This document shows, in pieces, positions 8,082 to 13,998 of a stretch of DNA of 17,176 nt. The notes beneath the pieces are model-generated. The model saw nothing but the letters and a program-made list of their open reading frames with translations. It had not been told where the DNA came from and did no database searches. The stretch covers positions 1-17,176 of the forward strand of contig JAUTWY010000478.1 of NCBI GenBank assembly GCA_030838305.1, given 5' to 3'. The position numbers and the translations under genes are program-made. Source of the stretch: Acidobacteriaceae bacterium (GTDB lineage: Bacteria > Acidobacteriota > Terriglobia > Terriglobales > Acidobacteriaceae). The number at the start of each line of letters is the position of its first letter. Position 1 is the stretch's first letter.

Positions 8082-8098
8082 TTTGAAAAAGTGGGAAT

Positions 8099-8581
8099 TC
8101 ATTTTCCTCCGCTCGTCGCTTGGGTTTGCAATTCGTACCCCAAGTAGATCATCTGGCCGATGTGGTGCTGCATGTGCGCGGCACACTGCAAGATCATTGC
8201 AAGACGATTCCTCGCATCAGCGCCCGCCCCTGAATATTCGGCCGACCAGTCGTCAGATGATTGCGCTTGAACGGTCTTCACCACCATTGCAACCGCCGCA
8301 TCGAAGCGTTTAAGGGCCTCGTCCTTCGACGGAGGGTTCGGATCGTTGAACTCCCGCGTGCGGTCCCGAACGTAGCTGGTCTTCGCGATCTGAGCGCCAA
8401 TGTAGTAGTTCAAGTTTCCCGTGAGGTGCAAAACCAAGTGCCCAAAACTGTTGCCGAAAGGAAATGGTTTCTGCCAGAACTGGGCATTGGTCAGGAGTGC
8501 GGCGAGCTCACGGACTCGGGCTGAATTCGCGGTGTAACGGTTGGTGAGAGCTGCTGACAGAGTTGAGTGCAAATCGGACAA
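8099..8581 (-). CDS. DinB-like (DUF1572-type) four-helix metal-binding protein
   Basis: This is a 160-aa protein of the DinB/YfiT-like superfamily, small helical bundles that bind a divalent metal and include some thiol-dependent transferases. The substrate of this one is unknown. The metal triad is visible as His48 (SFGHLVLHL), His136 and His140 (HMQHHIGQMIYLG). The TTG start at 8581 is chosen because AAGGAG (8588-8593) lies six nt upstream and because it places the histidines at the usual positions. GTG at 8596 is an alternative. A further in-frame GTG at 8689 overlaps the prfA stop as GTGA, but the extra 36 residues do not look like the family. It sits between prfA and prmC, which are usually adjacent, and is probably cotranscribed with them. 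Confidence 0.83.
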   Translation of the reverse strand: MSDLHSTLSAALTNRYTANSARVRELAALLTNAQFWQKPFPFGNSFGHLVLHLTGNLNYYIGAQIAKTSYVRDRTREFNDPNPPSKDEALKRFDAAVAMVVKTVQAQSSDDWSAEYSGAGADARNRLAMILQCAAHMQHHIGQMIYLGYELQTQATSGGK

Positions 8582-8685
8582 TGTCTTCTCCTTCACGGGA
8601 ACAACGACCCAAACTGCCGGGCTGCACCCAGAGACAGGTGAAGGTTTGCCCGGAGCTTGCCACAGGGAACCGTTCCCACACGAGA

Positions 8686-9765
8686 TCACACCACGCTGGC
8701 GGCTTCCTGCTTCAACTTCTCTGCCTGATAGTGTGTGGTTAAGGCTTCAATCAATGGCTGCAGTTTCCCATCCATCACAGCTTCGAGTTGGTGCAGGGTG
8801 AAGCCGATGCGGTGATCAGTGACGCGGTTCTGCGGGAAATTATAAGTGCGAATCTTCTCGCTGCGGTCGCCGGAACCAACCATGGCCTTACGCTCCTTGG
8901 CCAGCGCCTGCTGCTGCTTTTCCATTTCGATTTCGTAGAGGCGGGAGCGCAGCACGCGCATACCCTTTTCGCGATTCTTGATTTGCGACTTCTCGTCCTG
9001 GCAACTGACCACCGTGTTGGTGGGAATATGCGTGATCCGGACGGCGGAATACGTCGTATTCACCGACTGGCCGCCGGGCCCGGAGGAGCAGAAAGTGTCG
9101 ATCCGCAGATCCTTCGCTTCGATCTTGATGTCAACGTCTTCAGCTTCGGGCAGCACCGCAACCGTGACGGCGGAGGTGTGAACCCGTCCCTGCTGCTCGG
9201 TGGCGGGCACGCGCTGCACGCGGTGCACGCCGCTTTCGTATTTCAGCTGCGAAAAAACGCGGTGGCCTTCGATGATGGCAATCACTTCTTTCAGGCCGCC
9301 CGCCGACGACTCAGACGAGGAGAGCACCTCGACCTTCCAGCGCTGGGTTTCCGCGTAGCGGGTGTACATGCGAAAGATTTCGGCGGCAAACAGCGTGGCC
9401 TCGTCTCCACCGGTGCCAGCGCGAATTTCGAGAATGATGTTCTTCTCGTCGTTGGGATCCTTCGGCAGCAGCAGGACTTTTAATTCCTCTTCGATAGCGG
9501 CCACGCGCGGCTCCAGCTTGCTGAGTTCTTCCTGAGCATAAGCCCGCATCTCGGGATCTTTTTCTTCCGTCAGCATGGCCTTGCTCTCGGCGATGCCGCG
9601 CGTCAGATCCTTGTATTCCCGATACTTCTCCACAATCGCCGCCACTTCGCTGTGCGCCTTGGCGGTTTTCTGGTATTTCGCCGAGTCGTTGACGATATCC
9701 GGCGATGCAAGGGCGCTGGTCAGCTCTTCGTATCGGGCTTCGATTTGGTCGAGTCGTTCAAACAT
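8686..9765 (-). CDS. prfA: Peptide chain release factor 1 (RF1)
   Basis: RF1 ends translation at UAA and UAG. The 359-aa protein has normal length for RF1. The stop-codon reading motif is PAT at 187-189, the RF1 form rather than the SPF of RF2. The peptidyl-transferase-centre loop GGQ is at 231-233 in SSGPGGQSVNTTYSAVRITH. The N-terminal coiled domain (MFERLDQIEARYEELTSAL) and C-terminal HRIGFTLHQLEAVMDG are typical. The ATG at 9765 matches the family start. There is no ordinary Shine-Dalgarno; instead a GAGAACY heptamer array begins two bases upstream of the ATG. prmC, whose product methylates this protein, is downstream in the same direction after the DinB-like gene. Confidence 0.97.
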   Translation of the reverse strand: MFERLDQIEARYEELTSALASPDIVNDSAKYQKTAKAHSEVAAIVEKYREYKDLTRGIAESKAMLTEEKDPEMRAYAQEELSKLEPRVAAIEEELKVLLLPKDPNDEKNIILEIRAGTGGDEATLFAAEIFRMYTRYAETQRWKVEVLSSSESSAGGLKEVIAIIEGHRVFSQLKYESGVHRVQRVPATEQQGRVHTSAVTVAVLPEAEDVDIKIEAKDLRIDTFCSSGPGGQSVNTTYSAVRITHIPTNTVVSCQDEKSQIKNREKGMRVLRSRLYEIEMEKQQQALAKERKAMVGSGDRSEKIRTYNFPQNRVTDHRIGFTLHQLEAVMDGKLQPLIEALTTHYQAEKLKQEAASVV

Positions 9766-9767
9766 CG

Positions 9768-9823
9768 AGTTCTCGGTTCTCAGTTCTCGGTTCTCAGTTC
9801 TCAGTTCTCGGTTCTCGGTCCTG
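9768..9823 (-). repeat. Tandem heptamer array (eight units, GAGAACY on the minus strand) abutting the prfA start
   Basis: Read on the plus strand the units are RGTTCTC starting at 9768 and every 7 nt to 9810, with a degenerate eighth unit GGTCCTG (9817-9823). A and G alternate irregularly at the first base. The array ends two bases from the prfA ATG (9763-9765). A two-unit copy in the opposite orientation lies at 9899-9912. Confidence 0.9.
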
Positions 9824-9898
9824 AACCTAGTCTCCCTTGTTATGGCAGTTCTTCAGAATTCCATCTTTGGGGACAGAGGTCATTCTAGGGCTTTTGCT

Positions 9899-9929
9899 GG
9901 GAACTGAGAACGTTTGGGGGGAATCCCCC
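9899..9929. repeat. Inverted heptamer pair and G/C hairpin just after the DUF1385 gene
   Basis: GGGAACT GAGAACG (9899-9912) is the reverse-orientation partner of the prfA-leader heptamers. Its GAACTGAGAAC (9901-9911) is the exact complement of 9790-9800. Next to it GGGGGG-AAT-CCCCC (9916-9929) forms a 5-bp GC stem that reaches the DUF1385 stop codon; no U-run follows on the minus strand, so termination there is doubtful. Confidence 0.6.
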
Positions 9930-11041
9930 TAGGCAATTACCAGTTCGCCGCCGTGATCCTTTTCCAGAATCATGGCCTGGTCGAGAGCATCGATGGCGCA
10001 TTGCGCCATCTCGTCCGTCGGAGGCTGGGTGGTAATGCGCTGCAGCCAGAGCCCGGGGGCGGTCATCAGTGCAAACAGCGAGCCGCGATGCTTGGCGGCG
10101 AAGCGGATAATCTCGTAGGAGACGCCCGCGATCACGGGCAACATCGCAATGCGCACCGCGAAGCGTGCCCACAGCGTCGTGACCGGGAACATCATGTAGA
10201 AGACGATCGAGATCAGCATGACCGTCATCAGGAAGCTGGTCCCGCAGCGGGGATGGTACGTCGAATATTTCTGGACTGCGCCGGTTTCGAGCGGGTCGCC
10301 GTTCTCGAAGGCGAAAACTGTCTTGTGCTCCGCCCCGTGATACTGGTAGACGCGGCGAATGTCGGGAAATAGCGAAACGCCCCAGATGAACAACAAGAAC
10401 AGGAGCAGGCGGATGATGCCATCCACCAGATTGAACATGATCTGGCCGCCGAAAGCCGGGTTCCACTTCTTCAACTCGGTCGTCGCCAGTAGCGGAACAA
10501 GCTTGTACATGAAAATGAAGAATGCGAGCGAGATAACCACGTTAACGGCGGCGAGCCATCCGCTGAGGGCTGCGGCTTTTTCTCGCGTCTGCACCTTGGC
10601 GGGCGCGGTAGGGATAGGTTCCGCCTCGCTTCGCTTCGGCGGGACAGCCGAGGCCACTGTCTCTACGTGATCTGTTTCACTCTGCATTGCGTCTTCGATC
10701 GCGACGTTGGCAGAAAAGCGCAGGGCGCGATAGCCGAGGGACATGGCATAGCCGAGCGTCATGACTCCGCGGACGATGGGCCAGGCCATCCACTTATGCT
10801 TTTCCGAAGGACGCTCCAGAGGCTCGCTCATGGTGACCACTTCACCGGACGGCTTTCGGCAAGCAATGGCCCAGGCGTGCGGCGAGCGCATCATCACCCC
10901 TTCGAGGACGGCTTGTCCGCCGACCAGCGTTTCTTCGCCGCTCTCAAGCGCGGGAAGAAGTTGCACGGCCACCAGGAAACGCACGAAATTTCGCCAAGAA
11001 CGCACGGTCGTTAGATGCTCCGGAGGCCGGAAAAGCGCCAA
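9929..11041 (-). CDS. DUF1385 family membrane protein (YqhQ-like)
   Basis: The 370-aa protein belongs to the DUF1385/YqhQ family of uncharacterised integral membrane proteins that are often encoded beside prfA. The family signature GGQAVLEGVMMRSP is at about residues 41-54, and the conserved YQYHGAEHKTV motif has its first His at 235, followed by YHPRCGTSF. Membrane segments are visible at about 165-190 (LAAVNVVISLAFFIFMYKLV), 205-225 (IIRLLLFLLFIWGVSLF) and a long hydrophobic stretch at about 265-310. A proline/alanine-rich loop near 135-155 (AVPPKRSEAEPIPTAP) is likely disordered. The start is uncertain: TTG at 11041 gives the full length, but GTG codons at 11005, 10984, 10972 and 10966 also precede the conserved region. 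Function is unknown. Confidence 0.88.
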   Translation of the reverse strand: MALFRPPEHLTTVRSWRNFVRFLVAVQLLPALESGEETLVGGQAVLEGVMMRSPHAWAIACRKPSGEVVTMSEPLERPSEKHKWMAWPIVRGVMTLGYAMSLGYRALRFSANVAIEDAMQSETDHVETVASAVPPKRSEAEPIPTAPAKVQTREKAAALSGWLAAVNVVISLAFFIFMYKLVPLLATTELKKWNPAFGGQIMFNLVDGIIRLLLFLLFIWGVSLFPDIRRVYQYHGAEHKTVFAFENGDPLETGAVQKYSTYHPRCGTSFLMTVMLISIVFYMMFPVTTLWARFAVRIAMLPVIAGVSYEIIRFAAKHRGSLFALMTAPGLWLQRITTQPPTDEMAQCAIDALDQAMILEKDHGGELVIA

Positions 11042-11178
11042 ACCCTAGGTTATCACAAGGGAAGGCGGCCCTCACCCGCGAACCGATGGACGTTAAGAGA
11101 CAGATGCGACAGCATTTACGCGCCAAGCAGGGTTCAACGGTTTCCTTTATTCTCGTTGCGGATAGCATCTTCAAATCC

Positions 11179-12966
11179 ATGCGCACGCTGCCAGAAACCT
11201 GCGAGGCAATTGCCTCCACTACAAAGAAGCTGCAGAAGACGGCGATTGTCGCGGAATACTTGAAGTCGTGCACCCCGGACGAGGCCGCTGTGTCGGCAGT
11301 GTTTCTTTCCGGAAGGCCATTTCCGGCCTGGGAAGAGGCAACGTTACAAGTCGGTGGTGCTTTATTGTGGCGCGTTGTGGAAGAGCTTTCCGGGAAAAAC
11401 GAAGCTGCGCTCACAGCCGCATATCGCAAGCACGGCGATTTAGGCTCCGTCGCCGGCGAACTTCTGCCGGAGCGAAGCGGACAAGGCGTGAATGTTCTGG
11501 AAGTAAGCCGCGCTTTTCGTCAAATCTCCGCGGCGCGCGGACCTGCGGAGAAGACGGTTCTGGTTTGTGACGTGCTCCAGCGAGCCACCCCGCTCGAAGC
11601 GAAATACATTGTGAAAATCATGACCGGCGATTTGCGGATTGGGCTGAAAGAAAGCCTGGTCGAAGAGGCGATTGCCAAAGCGTACGGCGGCACCCTTGCC
11701 GAAGTGCAACGCGCGAACATGCTGCTGGGCGACATTGGCGAGACGCTGCGTCTGGCGGTCGAAGGCAAGCTCTCCGAAGCGAAGATGAGGATGTTTCATC
11801 CGCTGGGATTCATGCTGGCCAGTCCAATCGAATCGGCGGAAGAAGGGCTGAGTTATTTCGTCGAAGCTGCCGTGGAAGACAAATACGACGGGGTTCGAGC
11901 GCAGGCGCACGTTTCCGATGGTGAAGTGAGGTTCTTTTCGCGCACGCGGGACGAGATCACGGAGTCGTTCCCGGAATTGCCGGATACCCTCGCGGGTCTG
12001 CCGCAGGATGCGGTTCTCGATGGCGAGATTGTGGCATGGGAATATCCCCCGAACCCCGCGCGGGCGCGGGAAGTGGTGGATAAAACCTTCTCTGAAGCAG
12101 GAGAGGAGAAGGCCGCAAGGCTTGGCCGGGCGCGGCCCTTCTCAGTGTTGCAGCAGCGGCTGGGGCGAAAAAAAGTGAGCGGAAAAATGTTTCGGGAAGT
12201 TCCCGTGGCGTATCTGGTGTTCGACGTTCTTTACACAGGAGGCGACTTGCTGATTGATCGTCCGCTGCGCGAGAGGGCGCGGATTTTAGATGCGTTAGTG
12301 TTGGCGGAAAGAAAAGTCATTCACCACAGAGGCACAGGGTCACATAGAAAAACGAAAGAATTGCAAGGAACGTTGGGCTTTGGGTCAGAGGCAGAAACAA
12401 CGGTCCCCAATATCATTCGCGCCCCAGTATTTCGTGCTGTATCTCCGGAGGAGTTGGAAGAACTCTTCGCCGCCGCGCAAGCTCGGGGCAACGAAGGACT
12501 GATGATCAAAGACCTGGCCTCGACGTATTCTCCGGGAAAGCGCGGCAAATCCTGGCTGAAGATGAAGCGCGAACTGGCCACGCTCGACGTTGTGGTGACC
12601 GCGGTCGAGTACGGTCACGGCAAGCGCATCGGCGTGCTCAGCGATTACACGTTTGCCGTATGGGATACGAACAAAGACCGCCTGGTAAATATCGGCAAGG
12701 CGTACTCAGGGCTGACCGACGTTGAAATCGCCGAAATGACGAAGTGGTTCCTGGAGCACACGCTTGAAGATCAAGGCTTCCGGCGCACCGTTGAGCCGAA
12801 GATTGTGCTAGAAGTGGCGTTCAACAACATGATGCAGTCCGAGCGGCACGACAGCGGCTACGCGCTGCGCTTCCCGCGGATCGTCCGGCTCAGGCCTGAT
12901 AAGACGGCGGATGAGGCAGATACGATTGAGCAGGCGCGGGAGATTTACGAGAAGCAGAATAAGTGA
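11179..12966 (+). CDS. ATP-dependent DNA ligase (archaeal/LigB type)
   Basis: This is a non-essential-type ATP-dependent ligase that seals nicks, additional to the NAD-dependent LigA expected elsewhere. With the ATG at 11179 it has 595 aa. The DNA-binding N-terminal domain has the family opening (PETCEAIASTTKKLQK). Adenylation motif I is EDKYDGVRAQ with nucleophile Lys235. Motif III is VLDGEIVAWE, IIIa YLVFDVLY, IV EGLMIKDL and V WLKMKRE, followed by the OB domain and FPRIVRLR near the end. The 11179 start matches the family N-terminus; an ATG at 11086 would add 31 residues that look unconserved. Neither has a clear Shine-Dalgarno. Residues from about 377 to 411 form an unusual insertion, apparently derived from a dispersed repeat. 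No ku or ligD-type partner is adjacent. Confidence 0.93.
   Translation: MRTLPETCEAIASTTKKLQKTAIVAEYLKSCTPDEAAVSAVFLSGRPFPAWEEATLQVGGALLWRVVEELSGKNEAALTAAYRKHGDLGSVAGELLPERSGQGVNVLEVSRAFRQISAARGPAEKTVLVCDVLQRATPLEAKYIVKIMTGDLRIGLKESLVEEAIAKAYGGTLAEVQRANMLLGDIGETLRLAVEGKLSEAKMRMFHPLGFMLASPIESAEEGLSYFVEAAVEDKYDGVRAQAHVSDGEVRFFSRTRDEITESFPELPDTLAGLPQDAVLDGEIVAWEYPPNPARAREVVDKTFSEAGEEKAARLGRARPFSVLQQRLGRKKVSGKMFREVPVAYLVFDVLYTGGDLLIDRPLRERARILDALVLAERKVIHHRGTGSHRKTKELQGTLGFGSEAETTVPNIIRAPVFRAVSPEELEELFAAAQARGNEGLMIKDLASTYSPGKRGKSWLKMKRELATLDVVVTAVEYGHGKRIGVLSDYTFAVWDTNKDRLVNIGKAYSGLTDVEIAEMTKWFLEHTLEDQGFRRTVEPKIVLEVAFNNMMQSERHDSGYALRFPRIVRLRPDKTADEADTIEQAREIYEKQNK
12320..12358. repeat. Dispersed-repeat-like sequence inside the DNA ligase gene
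   Basis: TTCACCACAGAGGCACAG and the following CACATAG/AAAAACGAAAG stretch resemble a dispersed, normally intergenic repeat seen in related genomes and, more weakly, at 8044-8081. It is read in frame as HHRGTGSHRKTKE between the nucleotidyltransferase motifs IIIa and IV, where the family normally has a short linker. Confidence 0.5.
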
Positions 12967-12994
12967 ACCAGTTCGAAAACCCTGAGGCAAGTGG

Positions 12995-13936
12995 CTAATG
13001 GCTGTGGTGCTGATGCCCTTCGCTTTCCCCCACCGGAATCACACACCCATGCGCCACTTCACATTCCACATGTTCGAACTGAATGGTAGTGTGGTTGATG
13101 CGGAAGTTGAGCTGCAGGCAGTCCTTCACGTCGCGCAAAATGCGCTCGCTGACTGAGGGCGGGATGTCGGCAATTGCGATGTGGCAGGAGAGTGCGCGAG
13201 TCTCCGACCCGATGCTCCAGCAGTGCAGATCGTGTACATCGTTGACCCCGTCGATGGAGCGGATGGCGCTCTCAACCAGCTCAAGCTTCACCCCGCGCGG
13301 CGTGCCTTCCAGCAGAATATTCAGCGTCTCGCGCACGATGCCGAAGCCGGACCATAGGATCAGCACTCCGATTCCACATGAAAGCGCGGAGTCGATCCAC
13401 GAGTGGCCCGTGACCAGAATGGCCCAGCCTCCGGCGATGACGGCGGCGGTGGAGAGCGTGTCGCCCACTTCGTGCAGCAGCGCGCTGCGAATGTTGACGT
13501 CGCCTCCGGAGCGCCCGCCCGAGCGATAAAGCAGCACGGAGATTGCCCCGTTCAGCAACACCCCCGCGGCGGCGACCCACATCATCACCGAGGCATCAAC
13601 GCGCTGAGGATGCTGCAGGCGGCGGAATGCCTCGTAAAAAATGAAGAACGCGACCGCAACCAGCGATACTGCATTTACCAGCGCAGCCAATACTCCGGCG
13701 CGATGGTAGCCATAGGTTTTGGTCGAACTGGCCGGGCGCGACTGCAAATAAACCGCCACTAGCGACAGCAGCAGGGCCAAGAAGTCAGAGAGATTGTGTC
13801 CCGCTTCGGAGAGCAGTGCCAGTGAATGGGCGCGGATGCCTGCAACCACCAGCAGCACGATGTAGGCTGCGGTTACGCCCAGCGAGATCTTGAGCACTCG
13901 CTTGGGCCCGCTTCCGCTATGAACATGGGCATGCAT
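12995..13936 (-). CDS. Cation diffusion facilitator family transporter, probable zinc exporter
   Basis: The 313-aa inner-membrane antiporter belongs to the CDF family, which exports Zn2+ and related metals against protons. Six membrane segments are readable in residues 14-205. The metal site is formed by HNLSD at 47-51 in segment 2 and HEVGD at 155-159 in segment 5; the His-Asp pairs favour zinc over manganese. The C-terminal cytoplasmic ferredoxin-like domain (about 215-295) contains the typical HDLHCWSIG. Both ends are histidine-rich (MHAHVH and HQHHSH), as in ZitB/CzcD-like members. It is convergent with the ligase (28 nt apart). There is no Shine-Dalgarno worth the name, and a promoter placed very close to the ATG suggests a leaderless message. 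Confidence 0.94.
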   Translation of the reverse strand: MHAHVHSGSGPKRVLKISLGVTAAYIVLLVVAGIRAHSLALLSEAGHNLSDFLALLLSLVAVYLQSRPASSTKTYGYHRAGVLAALVNAVSLVAVAFFIFYEAFRRLQHPQRVDASVMMWVAAAGVLLNGAISVLLYRSGGRSGGDVNIRSALLHEVGDTLSTAAVIAGGWAILVTGHSWIDSALSCGIGVLILWSGFGIVRETLNILLEGTPRGVKLELVESAIRSIDGVNDVHDLHCWSIGSETRALSCHIAIADIPPSVSERILRDVKDCLQLNFRINHTTIQFEHVECEVAHGCVIPVGESEGHQHHSH

Positions 13937-13944
13937 CTTCTATA

Positions 13945-13973
13945 AGTGTACGGTTGGTTGAGATGGGCTTCAA
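13945..13973 (-). promoter_or_regulatory. Candidate sigma-70 promoter of the CDF gene
   Basis: On the minus strand TTGAAG (13968-13973), a 17-nt spacer and TACACT (13945-13950) match -35 and -10 at four of six bases each with ideal spacing. The -10 ends eight bases before the ATG, so transcription would start at or next to the start codon. Confidence 0.45.
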
Positions 13974-13998
13974 GCGGCGGGCGAGCCGGGCAAACACC

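Noticed and set aside
8788..9483. Plus-strand open frame opposite prfA
   Set aside because: prfA is certain on the minus strand; the opposite frame shows no family wording.
9768..9823. CRISPR-like array
   Set aside because: The repeats are 7 nt and directly adjacent without spacers, so this is a simple tandem repeat.
12967..12994. Terminator between the convergent ligase and CDF genes
   Set aside because: The 28-nt gap shows no GC-rich stem with a T-run on either strand.
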